Shown: one piece after another, positions 1 through 7,833 of the stretch
Layout: every line of letters begins with the position of its first letter
How positions within the stretch are numbered: the first letter of the stretch is position 1
Assembly (NCBI GenBank): GCA_038206395.1
Contig: JBBRAX010000025.1
Coordinates: forward strand, 1-64,000
Direction of reading: 5' to 3'
DNA from: JAGSPQ01 sp038206395
Lineage (GTDB): Bacteria; Myxococcota; Myxococcia; Myxococcales; Myxococcaceae
DNA: 64,000 nucleotides
Notes under the pieces: generated by a model
Databases searched by the model: none
What the model was told of the DNA's origin: nothing
The model's input: only the letters and a program-made list of their open reading frames with translations
Position numbers and translations under genes: made by a program

Positions 1-581
1 CGCAGGGCGTTCGCAAAGTTCGGAGTGTCGGGCCCGATTTCCCGCTGGGTCACGCGCGAGAAACGATCTTCGTGAAGGAACTCGATCGGATCCTCGATGG
101 TGAGGATGTGCTTGCGGTAGTGCTGGTTGATGTACCCGACCATCGCCGCGAGCGTGGAGCTCTTGCCCGAGCCGGTGACGCCGGTGACGAGAATCAGGCC
201 GCGTTCTTCCTGGCTGATCTTCTCGAGCACCTTGGGCAAGCCAAGCTTCGCGAAGTCCGGAACCGTGAAAGGAATCGCGCGCATGATCGCGCCGATGTTT
301 CCCTTCGTGCGGTGAATGTTCGCGCGGAACCGACCCACGCCTTCCAGCGCATAGCTTGTGTCGTGATCGCGCAGCTCTTCGATCTTCCCGGGGTAGTGGC
401 TCGCCGAGAGGATGTGGTGCGCGATCCGCTTGGTGTCTTCGGGCTGCAGCGCCGGCACCTTCACCGGGAGCAGCTGCCCGTTGACGCGCAGGGCAGGGGA
501 AGCGCCCACCTTGAAATGAACATCTGACGCGCCGTTCTTCACGGCGGCGCCGAGGAACTGATTGAAGGTCGCAAGCTCCAT
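1..581 (-). CDS. PilT/PilU-like twitching ATPase (3' end cut by window)
   Basis: Secretion-superfamily ATPase of the type that drives retraction of type IV pili. The readable N-terminal 193 residues comprise a PAS-like N-terminal domain (about 1-115), then a Walker A motif GVTGSGKSS near residue 133-141 and the Asp-box motif TIEDPIEF about 30 residues later. The catalytic C-terminus (Walker B, His box) lies outside the window, so activity cannot be judged. The ATG at 581 is preceded by an AGGGGAA ribosome-binding site. Myxobacteria usually carry several PilT paralogues, so which one this is cannot be settled here. A cNMP-binding protein lies just upstream on the same strand, 23 bp away, suggesting co-transcription. 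Confidence 0.88.
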   Translation of the reverse strand, partial: MELATFNQFLGAAVKNGASDVHFKVGASPALRVNGQLLPVKVPALQPEDTKRIAHHILSASHYPGKIEELRDHDTSYALEGVGRFRANIHRTKGNIGAIMRAIPFTVPDFAKLGLPKVLEKISQEERGLILVTGVTGSGKSSTLAAMVGYINQHYRKHILTIEDPIEFLHEDRFSRVTQREIGPDTPNFANAL

Positions 582-604
582 GCTTTTCCCCTGAGCGCTT
601 AAAA

Positions 605-1114
605 TCAGCGAACGGTGACGGACATCGCCTGCGTCTTCGCCAGCATCGACGTCGTCCGCCGCAGGCGATCCGACAGCGTGCGGCAGAAGCTCTTGAACAC
701 CTTCACGCCCAGCTTGTCGTCGCTGCTCAGCAACGCCTCGAACCGATCGCGCGGCATCTTGAGCAGCCGGCACTCACCGACCGTCGTCACCCGCGCGCTC
801 GTGAGCAGGTCGTCGATCAACGACATCTCGCCGAAGAGATCGCCCTCTTTGAGGCGGCCGATCTCTTCAGTCGCGTCATGCTTGCCGTCCGCGTTGGCAT
901 CTCGCGTGACGCGCACTTCGCCCTTCTGAATCACGTAGAGGGCATCACCCAGTGCGTTCTCCTCGATCACCACCGTGTCCGGTGGCAGGTCGAGGTAATG
1001 GATGATGCTCCCCAGCCGGGTGGTCTCGTCGAAGCTGAGCCTCGCAAAGAGGTGGAGCTTCTGCAGCAGCTCCACCCCTTCGAATTCTCCAAAGCCTTGA
1101 AGCTCGAGCTCCAC
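605..1114 (-). CDS. Single-domain cyclic-nucleotide-binding protein
   Basis: 169-residue protein that is almost entirely one cNMP-binding (CAP_ED) beta-roll. It has the phosphate-binding-cassette-like segment GDLFGEMSLID and a C-terminal helix, but no DNA-binding helix-turn-helix and no output domain. It is therefore probably a sensory or docking subunit rather than a CRP-type regulator. I chose the GTG at 1114 because a GGAGG ribosome-binding site precedes it. Longer in-frame extensions would run into the next gene's coding sequence and have composition typical of a shadow frame. It lies between a PilT-like ATPase and a lipoprotein, all on the minus strand. Confidence 0.85.
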   Translation of the reverse strand: MELELQGFGEFEGVELLQKLHLFARLSFDETTRLGSIIHYLDLPPDTVVIEENALGDALYVIQKGEVRVTRDANADGKHDATEEIGRLKEGDLFGEMSLIDDLLTSARVTTVGECRLLKMPRDRFEALLSSDDKLGVKVFKSFCRTLSDRLRRTTSMLAKTQAMSVTVR

Positions 1115-1128
1115 GAGACCTCCGGTGC

Positions 1129-2130
1129 TTAGTTGCAGGCGCCGACGCCCATTCCGAACGTGAGGCCCTGGCAGGCGCCCGCCGCGCACGCAGGCATGCC
1201 GCCGTCGGTGTTGCAGACCTGCCGGCAGCTGCCCGCGCCGCCGTTGTTGAGGCACAGCGCGCCCTTCACGCACTGGTTGCCGGCCTGGCACGTGCCGCCG
1301 ACCGCCGTGGCGCCCGCGGCAAAACAGCCCGCCGCGGTGGCGGACACCGGGTAGCAGCCGTTGGTCGCCGGCGAGCAATCCTGCAAGAGCAGGCTGCACA
1401 TTGGAGGGGCTGGCTGGCAGATCAGCGGGCGCTCGTTGCTGCCCGGAACCGTCAGCTGGGTGTTGCAGAGCCGGCCGTTCACGCAGTCATTGCCGTTGCG
1501 GCAGTACTTCGCGCAGCCCAGGCCCATGCCGGCGTCATTCAGCTTCTGGTTGTCGACGCACACCGTGCCCTTGGCGCAAGCCACCGTCTGGCTGCACTCG
1601 GCGCCCTCGGGTGCCGTGCCGTCGCCGAAGCAGTCGCGGCCGCCGTCCGGGCCGTAGTTGCACTGGCTGCCCGCCTGGGTGCAGTTCTGGGAAACGATGT
1701 CGCAGCCGCCGAGACAGGAGCCCACCGCGCCGCCGGCCGCCGTCAGGTAGCAGAACTGGGGAGCCGTGCAGCTGCCCGCGTCCGACAACGTGCAGTTCGT
1801 CGCCGCCGTACCGCCGCCCGTACCCGTGCCACCGCCAACGCCCGCGCCACCACCGACACCCGCGCCACCACCGACACCCGCGCCCCCGCCGACACCCGCG
1901 CCGCCGCCGACTCCAGCGCCGCCGCCGACTCCAGCGCCGCCGCCGACTCCAGCGCCGCCGCCGACTCCAGTGCCGCCGCCGACGCCCGTGCCGCCACCCT
2001 TACCGCCGCCAGCCGCCGTGCCGCCGCCCTGACCTGAGCCGCCGGTGCCACCGCCACCGCCGCTCGTCGAAGTGCTGCTGCCACACGCCGCTACCGTCGC
2101 GCAAAGCGCCAAAACCAGAAACCGATTCAT
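1129..2130 (-). CDS. Cys-rich lipoprotein with GVGGGA repeats
   Basis: 333-residue predicted outer-surface lipoprotein. The signal peptide ends in a lipobox (Val-Ala-Ala-Cys, Cys at residue 16). A Gly/Ser-rich spacer then carries about nine tandem hexapeptides of the type GVGGG(A/T) (roughly residues 47-105). The remaining ~220 residues are Cys-rich, in EGF-like or disulphide-knot spacing. The ATG has a GGGGAGA ribosome-binding site. This is a common myxobacterial surface lipoprotein style (Gly-rich stalk plus Cys-rich head). No enzymatic motif is visible and the function is unknown. Confidence 0.85.
   Translation of the reverse strand: MNRFLVLALCATVAACGSSTSTSGGGGGTGGSGQGGGTAAGGGKGGGTGVGGGTGVGGGAGVGGGAGVGGGAGVGGGAGVGGGAGVGGGAGVGGGAGVGGGTGTGGGTAATNCTLSDAGSCTAPQFCYLTAAGGAVGSCLGGCDIVSQNCTQAGSQCNYGPDGGRDCFGDGTAPEGAECSQTVACAKGTVCVDNQKLNDAGMGLGCAKYCRNGNDCVNGRLCNTQLTVPGSNERPLICQPAPPMCSLLLQDCSPATNGCYPVSATAAGCFAAGATAVGGTCQAGNQCVKGALCLNNGGAGSCRQVCNTDGGMPACAAGACQGLTFGMGVGACN
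1826..1998. repeat. 18-bp tandem repeat array inside the lipoprotein gene
   Basis: Nine to ten head-to-tail 18-bp units (consensus GCCGCCGCCGACTCCAGC on the plus strand, with third-position variants). Each encodes one Gly-Val-Gly-Gly-Gly-Ala/Thr unit of the stalk. The central units are nearly identical in DNA sequence, which suggests recent slippage expansion. Confidence 0.85.
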
Positions 2131-2182
2131 TTCGTTGTCTCCCCACCGCAGGCCGGGCCCCGCGGTTTACCGCCGTTGAAAG

Positions 2183-4096
2183 TTAGACCACCTTGGACTT
2201 CGCCCAGAGCAGCTCGAACTGCGACTGGAACTGGGCAGCAATTTCGGGGTGGTTCTTAACAGTGAATCTGTCTTCCGAGTGTTTCGTTGAAGAGCTCTCG
2301 GAAAAATTGGCGCTGCCCGAGAAGGCGTCGTCGCCGACGACTCCGAACTTCTCGTGCATTGTCTTTGCCGACTGAACGCGGATGTCGATCGGGTGGCCCT
2401 GGGCCTTCAGCGCCTTGAGCGCGGCGACCGTCGAGGCCGAGAAGTCGTCGTTGATCACGACGCGAACGATGACCCCGCGCTTCGCCGCTTCGATCAGCGC
2501 CTTTCCTTCGGGCGACGACGCGCTCATGCCGTACATCGCGACGGCGATCGCCTGGCCGGGTTTGGCTTTGTTGAAGAGGTCGGTCGCTCCGACGGTGACC
2601 GAGGCCTTCACGCTGCTGACCGTGCCATCGAGGCCTGTCGCGTTGGTGAGCCGCGTGCCCCCTGCGCCGTAGCCCGTGCCGCCCGCGGCTGCCGAGAACT
2701 CGCGGCTGTTGAAGAACCCTTCGAGGTCGAAAGCGGTGAGGATGTCGCGCAGCCCATCGATGCGGGCCTTCGTGATCCCGACCTTGAGCAGATCGTCGAC
2801 GCTCTCGAAGTCACCGTTCTTCGCGCGGTAGTCGAGAATCGCGTCGGCCTGCTTCGGGGTGAACCCCGCGAGGTCGAGCTCTTCCTTCGTCGCCGCGTTG
2901 ACGCTCACCCGGCCCGAGCCAAAGAACAGCGGCTCGAGCTTCTTCGGATCAAGGGTCGAAAGCTTCGGCACGCGCTCGAAGAGCTCTTCGATCGACGCGA
3001 AGCGGCCGGCCTTCAACCGCTCAGCCAGCACCGCCTTCGCGAGCGTCGAGCCGATCGCCGCGGTCAGCCGCGTCTTGTCGCTGCCGCGAAAGCCGTTGAT
3101 GTCGACCGAACGGGTGTCGGCCAGCGGCGCGTACGCGGCGTAGCCATCGGCCGGCTTCGCGGGCCAGGTGCCGGGCGGCTTGCCGTGGGCGACCATCATC
3201 GCGTTCCACTGCTGGTCTTTGAAGTTCGAGAAGTTGTTGGGAGAGAGCACGGCCTCGTCGTTGTTCCAGAAGCCGGCGAACTCGTCGGTGTACTGCTCGA
3301 CGGGGCGGCGCGTGGCGGCGTCGACGGCCGAGTACACGGTGAGATCTTCGTAGTTCTTCGTGTCGGCGGTGGACGACCAGTTGAAGCTGCCGGTGACGAG
3401 GCGGTCGGGCCGGCCATCGATCGAGGTCGAGAAGCCCTTGTGGTGGTTGAGGCCCTTGGTGCTGTTGTGGTCGTAGACGGGCGCGCCCTTGGTCGGGCTC
3501 CACGCGTACGGGAAGTCTTTCTTGAACTTCACCTCGATGTTGGGCAGCTTTTCTTTGAGCAGCTCAGGGAGCGCGTTGCCGCCGGTGGCGCTGGCCTGGC
3601 CCGAGTCGGCGATGATCCGGAACTTCACGTTCGGGTTCTGCTTCGCCGCGTCGGAAATCGCCTTCTGAATTCCGTCGCTCTGGAACTCGAAGATCATCAT
3701 GTTCACTTCGACGGGCTTGCCCTTCGCGCGCTCGATGGTGCCGGCGAGCTCGGCGAGCAGCTTCTTCTCGAGGCTCTCCTGGAAGGTGAAGTGCAGCGAG
3801 ACGCCGTCGAGGTTGCCCAGCGACGACATCGACTTCAGCTGGGAATGCGCGAGCTCGATGCCGATGCCCAGCTGGGAGGGGGTCATCGGGCTGGCCGCGG
3901 TGGCCGCGGTGTCGAAGGCGTCGGAAATCACCTGCACTTCACTGACGGTCAGGTACTTGTCGCCGTTGACGATCGCGGCGGCGACCAGCGCTTCCTTGAT
4001 CTTCGCCTGGTCGGCGGCGTTGGTCGCGCGCGCGAGGATGCGATCGACCAGAGGGCGGGCGCCCGCAGAGATCTTCAGCTGCTCGAGGCTCGGCAT
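2183..4096 (-). CDS. PLD-superfamily protein with internal helix-hairpin-helix block
   Basis: 637 residues with two phospholipase-D-like (PLDc_2-type) domains, at about 115-290 and 490-637. Between them lies a ComEA-like helix-hairpin-helix region (about 320-470) with at least two clear HhH units. The first PLD half shows an HHK motif followed by SFNWSS. The second shows HEKFGVVGDD followed by SGSANFSES. Both resemble HxK(x4)D...(G/S)xxN catalytic signatures, with spacing altered by one or two residues. PLDc_2 proteins with HhH motifs are usually nucleases or DNA-binding. No signal peptide is evident, so a cytoplasmic nucleic-acid role is the best inference. The ATG follows a weak GGGAA ribosome-binding site. 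Confidence 0.85.
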   Translation of the reverse strand: MPSLEQLKISAGARPLVDRILARATNAADQAKIKEALVAAAIVNGDKYLTVSEVQVISDAFDTAATAASPMTPSQLGIGIELAHSQLKSMSSLGNLDGVSLHFTFQESLEKKLLAELAGTIERAKGKPVEVNMMIFEFQSDGIQKAISDAAKQNPNVKFRIIADSGQASATGGNALPELLKEKLPNIEVKFKKDFPYAWSPTKGAPVYDHNSTKGLNHHKGFSTSIDGRPDRLVTGSFNWSSTADTKNYEDLTVYSAVDAATRRPVEQYTDEFAGFWNNDEAVLSPNNFSNFKDQQWNAMMVAHGKPPGTWPAKPADGYAAYAPLADTRSVDINGFRGSDKTRLTAAIGSTLAKAVLAERLKAGRFASIEELFERVPKLSTLDPKKLEPLFFGSGRVSVNAATKEELDLAGFTPKQADAILDYRAKNGDFESVDDLLKVGITKARIDGLRDILTAFDLEGFFNSREFSAAAGGTGYGAGGTRLTNATGLDGTVSSVKASVTVGATDLFNKAKPGQAIAVAMYGMSASSPEGKALIEAAKRGVIVRVVINDDFSASTVAALKALKAQGHPIDIRVQSAKTMHEKFGVVGDDAFSGSANFSESSSTKHSEDRFTVKNHPEIAAQFQSQFELLWAKSKVV

Positions 4097-4167
4097 GTGG
4101 AATTCCCGGTGTGAAAGGGTAGGCTCCCATTACTTCAAGGCCGCCTCGAATTCGAGGTCTCAAACTG

Positions 4168-6531
4168 TTGTCGCTGACACGCTGCTGCTGGCTGCTGCTG
4201 ATCCCGCTCCTTGCCTGCTCTGCATCGCCGATCGTGAATCGGTGTGACGGAGTCACGTGCGCGGCCGGCAGCTTCTGCGTCGAGCTGACCGGCAAGTGTT
4301 CCGTGCCTCCGCCTGACTCAGGGACGGGGTGCGACGACGACAGCCGGTGTGGGGCTCCTTCTCCACGCTGCCTTTTGGCCGCGAAGCGCTGCGTGCCGTG
4401 CCTGACCGACAACGATTGCGCGGCGGGCAGCTGCGACCCCACGAGCAACGAGTGCATCAGCCTTCCCGACTCGTGCGCCACGGCGCGGAAGCTCGACCTG
4501 TCGACGGGGAAGGCGACCGTGATCGCCGACACCACCCGCGCCAACGATGACACCCGGCTCTCGTGCGCGCTGTCGGGCACCAAGTCGAACGACCTGGTCT
4601 GGGCGCTGGAGATCACCGAGCGCAAGCGGGTCGTCGCGACGGTGACTCCTGCGCTTGGCGGCCCGCTGCGCCCGGTGATCGCGCTGCGCACCCAGTGCAG
4701 CTCGACGGACCCGAGCACCAACCTGAACTGCGCGTACCCGACCACGACTGGCTCGACCGCGCGGCTCACCCTCGACGCGTTGGACCCCGGCACCTACTAC
4801 CTGTGGGTCGAAGGCGAAGACGCCAACACCGGCTCGTTCACCCTCGACGTGCAGCTCGACGTGCCGCCGCCCAGCGAGTCGTGCGCGCAGCCGCGGCTCA
4901 TCCCCATCACCGGCAGCAGCTCGGAAGAGATCTTCGGCGACACGCGAAGCCTCAAGGACGACGCGGCCGGGCTCTGTGGAGGCGCCGCGGCCCCTGACGC
5001 CGTCTATGCCGTGCAGCTGTCGACCGCGCGTCGGCTGCGCCTCGAGCTCGAAGGAATCTCGAAGGGGTACCAGCCGGTGCTCTACGCCCGCACGACCTGT
5101 GACGCGACGACCGCTGCGGCGCAGGTCGGCTGCGTGGCGGCGACGGCGGGCAACGCGACGCTCGACATTCCCCGCGTCGAGGCGGGCACCCTGTACCTCT
5201 TCGTCGACGGCCAATCGGCGGCGAACGGCGGCAGCTACCGGCTGCGAATCACGCCCTTCGACCCGGTGCCTCCGCCCACCAACGATGCGTGCGCGATGGC
5301 GAAGGCGATTCCGATGCCGGCGATGGCCCTGGGCTCGGTGAACGAGCAGGGCGACACGTCGTCGGCAACCAACGACGCGCTCGGCTGCAACGCCAGCGGG
5401 CCCGATCTCGTCTACCAGTTCACGCTGCCTGTCGCGCGGCAGGTGCTGGCGGCGGTGACACCGCTGGCAGGCTCGAGCCTGCGGCCGGCGGTGTACCTGC
5501 GCCCGGCGATGAAGTGCGGCAGCGAGTCCACCAGCGACCAGGTGGCGTGTCAGATCTCGGCGTCGCCCGGCGGCGCTGCGACGACCGTCGTCCCCAACCT
5601 CGCCGCGGGGGTCTGGTACCTGTGGGTTGACGGCGTGCAAGGCTCGGGTGGGCCTTTCGATCTGCGCCTCGAGCTCGCCGAGCCGCCGCCGGTGCCGCCC
5701 AATGACGTCTGCTCTGCCGCGGTGCCGCTGAGCCTCGCGGCCGGCGTCATCAACGCCCAGGGCACCACGCTTGGCGCCAACTCGGACAAGCTCAGTAGCT
5801 GCACGCTTCCGAGCAACGGGCCGTCACCCGACGTCGTCTACGAGCTGAGCCTGGCCGCGAAGCAGTCGCTGGCGATCGACCTGAAGGCGGCCAATGGCTC
5901 GTCGCTGAAGCCGGTGGCGACGCTGCGAACAGGCACTTGCGCTTCGGTGAACCCGAATGACGAAACGGCGTGCGCTTGGGGCGACCCGCAGGTGGCCGAG
6001 CGCGCCGTCTTCACGGTGCCGTCGCTGGATGCGGGCACGTACTTCCTCTGGGTGTCGGGCGACGACGCGAGCCAGGGGCCTTTCAGCCTGAAGGTGTCGA
6101 CGGGCCCCGAGATTCCGGTGCCGGCGAACGACAAGTGCGCCGCCTCGGGGCTGCCGACGCTGGTGCCCAACGTCTTCGTCGGCGGCGACACGCGCGGCGC
6201 TTCGAATGACGAACAGGCGACGGGCTGCGGCCTCACTTATGGGTCTGACGGAGCGCAGGCCCCTGACGTCGCCTTCCGCTTCTCGCTGGTGAGCACCGCG
6301 AACGTGACGCTGGCGGTGACGCCGGATGCCGTCGAAGGGCAGCTGTTCCGGCCCGTGATCTACGTGCGCACCGCCAGCTGTACTTCCACCCTGGCCAAAG
6401 GCTGCGCGGCGGCGGCCTCGTACGGCGGCGCTGCCACGCTGTCGCTCAGCAACCTACCGGCCGGCAGCTACAACGCCTGGGTCGATGGGGCAGGGCAATC
6501 AGGCGGAAAGTTCACGATCAAGATGTACTGA
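4168..6531 (+). CDS. Large lipoprotein with five PPC-like beta-sandwich repeats
   Basis: 787 residues. The signal peptide ends in lipobox Leu-Leu-Ala-Cys (Cys17), followed by a short Cys-rich EGF-like segment (about 25-95). Then come five repeats of ~120-130 residues. Each opens with a Cys and small residues after Pro-Pro-Asn-Asp and closes with a motif like GTYYLWVEG. This resembles the pre-peptidase C-terminal (PPC) fold used for surface adhesion or substrate binding. No catalytic domain is present. The start is TTG at 4168 with GAGG 9-10 bases upstream; CTG at 4165 is equally possible. It is divergent from the PLD gene, with a 71-bp gap holding both promoters. Confidence 0.82.
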   Translation: MSLTRCCWLLLIPLLACSASPIVNRCDGVTCAAGSFCVELTGKCSVPPPDSGTGCDDDSRCGAPSPRCLLAAKRCVPCLTDNDCAAGSCDPTSNECISLPDSCATARKLDLSTGKATVIADTTRANDDTRLSCALSGTKSNDLVWALEITERKRVVATVTPALGGPLRPVIALRTQCSSTDPSTNLNCAYPTTTGSTARLTLDALDPGTYYLWVEGEDANTGSFTLDVQLDVPPPSESCAQPRLIPITGSSSEEIFGDTRSLKDDAAGLCGGAAAPDAVYAVQLSTARRLRLELEGISKGYQPVLYARTTCDATTAAAQVGCVAATAGNATLDIPRVEAGTLYLFVDGQSAANGGSYRLRITPFDPVPPPTNDACAMAKAIPMPAMALGSVNEQGDTSSATNDALGCNASGPDLVYQFTLPVARQVLAAVTPLAGSSLRPAVYLRPAMKCGSESTSDQVACQISASPGGAATTVVPNLAAGVWYLWVDGVQGSGGPFDLRLELAEPPPVPPNDVCSAAVPLSLAAGVINAQGTTLGANSDKLSSCTLPSNGPSPDVVYELSLAAKQSLAIDLKAANGSSLKPVATLRTGTCASVNPNDETACAWGDPQVAERAVFTVPSLDAGTYFLWVSGDDASQGPFSLKVSTGPEIPVPANDKCAASGLPTLVPNVFVGGDTRGASNDEQATGCGLTYGSDGAQAPDVAFRFSLVSTANVTLAVTPDAVEGQLFRPVIYVRTASCTSTLAKGCAAAASYGGAATLSLSNLPAGSYNAWVDGAGQSGGKFTIKMY

Positions 6532-6545
6532 GAGAGGATGCACCC

Positions 6546-6899
6546 GTGAACGACAAGGCCCTCTTCAGGAACTCAGAACGCCGGCGCGACGTGCGCATCG
6601 GCGCGAAGGTCGCGGTGCGGTTTCGCGCGCTCGCGGATGCAGCAAAGGCGTTGAACACCTTTTCGGTGAACTTCTCGGCGGGCGGGCTCTGCCTGCGCAC
6701 GAAGACGCCGCACGCGCTGGGCGAGAAGGTGCAACTTGGGCTTTCGGTAGAAGGCGAGTCCTTCGAGCTTCAAGGCGTGGTCGCCTGGGTGAAGGCCGAC
6801 GTAATCGGGCTGCGGTTCGAGAACGTCGCTCCGAAGGATCGCGAGCGGCTCGAGCGCGTCGCGAAGGTGCTCGCGAAGACGAACCCGCTCGTCCCTTAA
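6546..6899 (+). CDS. PilZ-domain protein
   Basis: 117-residue single-domain PilZ protein, a cyclic-di-GMP receptor fold. It shows the RRDVR motif near residue 13 (RxxxR class) and NFSAGG near residue 42 ((D/N)xSxxG class), the two elements that clamp c-di-GMP, so binding is plausible. GTG start at 6546 with an excellent AGAGAGGA ribosome-binding site; the nearby ATG at 6539 is out of frame and stops at once. It lies 14 bp behind the five-repeat lipoprotein gene and is likely co-transcribed. Its TAA overlaps the convergent GNAT gene's stop by 3 bases. Confidence 0.9.
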   Translation: MNDKALFRNSERRRDVRIGAKVAVRFRALADAAKALNTFSVNFSAGGLCLRTKTPHALGEKVQLGLSVEGESFELQGVVAWVKADVIGLRFENVAPKDRERLERVAKVLAKTNPLVP

Positions 6900-7321
6900 G
6901 GCAGTCGGTAGACGGTGGTGTCGGCCACCGCGAAGCCGCAGGCCAGAAAGAAGGCGCCAGCCTCGGGCGAGACCGCGGTCAGGGTCTGAATTTCGAGCTT
7001 CTTGACGCCCAGCACGCGCGCGCGTTCGACCGCCCGCTTCAGCAGCTCGCGGCCCACGCCTTTGCGGCGCCAGGCGGCAGTGACGGCGAGCTCTTCGATG
7101 GTGCCGATGCGGCCACCCATGCGGATCTGCGGGCGGTGGGTGAGGCAGACGACGCCGATCGCCTTGTCGAGCGAATCGGCGGCGACGAGCAGCTCCATCT
7201 CGGGGTGGCTGATGATCCAGGTCACCGTCGCGGGATCGCCTGAGAAGCCGAGCTCGGCCATCAGTTGGGTCAAAGGGGTCGCGTCGCCGCGGCGCGCCGC
7301 GCGTACCTTGAAGGCCGTCAC
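6896..7321 (-). CDS. GNAT-family N-acetyltransferase
   Basis: 141-residue GCN5-related acetyltransferase. Motif A is visible as AAWRRKGVGREL (the R/QxxGxG/A pyrophosphate-binding loop for acetyl-CoA), preceded by the beta4 strand IEELAV. Length fits a single GNAT domain. The substrate cannot be inferred. It is followed upstream by the DUF4124/thioredoxin-like gene with a 4-bp overlap, so it probably ends the minus-strand operon that begins with the AAA+ ATPase. Confidence 0.88.
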   Translation of the reverse strand: MTAFKVRAARRGDATPLTQLMAELGFSGDPATVTWIISHPEMELLVAADSLDKAIGVVCLTHRPQIRMGGRIGTIEELAVTAAWRRKGVGRELLKRAVERARVLGVKKLEIQTLTAVSPEAGAFFLACGFAVADTTVYRLP

Positions 7322-7833
7322 TGGCCCTGCACCTTGTCGAGCTGCGCCTGCAGCTCTTTGAGCGTCACGAGCCCGGTCGACCGTGCGAGCACCGTTTCGC
7401 CGTCCATGAAGAGCACCGTCGGCAGCTGGGTGACCTGCAGCTTCTCAGCGCGATCGACCGCCTTCGCGAACTCCAGCCGCTCGAGCTTGAGGCCCGGGTT
7501 GTCGGACACCAGCTTGTCGAGCACGCCTGCGCGGCTCAGCGTCTTGCTGGCCGAGTTGGTCGACGACTCGAAGAGCACGACGCGGACGAAGGACGCGGGA
7601 GCAACAAGCACCGGCGCCGACTTCAGCGAAGGCTCGGGCTTGCCATCGGCCGCCTTCACCACCGCGAGATCCTGCCCGGCCGTGGTCTTCGCCTTCGTGC
7701 GGAACTTCTCGGGGATGGCGCTCTTGTCGTTCGTGTAGTGCTCTTCGCCGCGCTCGTCGACCCAGGTCCACACCGCGTCGTCCGCGAGCGCGGGGCCGGC
7801 CAGCAACGCCAGCGCGAGAAGAACGCGGCTCAC
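7318..7833 (-). CDS. DUF4124 plus redox-inactive thioredoxin-like periplasmic protein
   Basis: 171 residues. N-terminal signal peptide (Arg-3 then LLALALLAGPALA), then a DUF4124-type segment (WTWVDERGEEHYTN, about 22-35), then a C-terminal thioredoxin-like domain (about 75-165) with the cis-Pro loop QLPTVLFMDG. The usual CxxC is absent: the corresponding loop reads SSTNSAS, so it cannot do disulphide exchange. GTG start at 7833 overlaps the upstream gene's TGA (GTGA), with GGTGGA as ribosome-binding site, so translation is probably coupled to the AAA+ ATPase. Confidence 0.8.
   Translation of the reverse strand: MSRVLLALALLAGPALADDAVWTWVDERGEEHYTNDKSAIPEKFRTKAKTTAGQDLAVVKAADGKPEPSLKSAPVLVAPASFVRVVLFESSTNSASKTLSRAGVLDKLVSDNPGLKLERLEFAKAVDRAEKLQVTQLPTVLFMDGETVLARSTGLVTLKELQAQLDKVQGQ

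Noticed and set aside
1826..1998. Tandem repeats as a CRISPR array
   Set aside because: Units are contiguous without spacers and encode a protein repeat.
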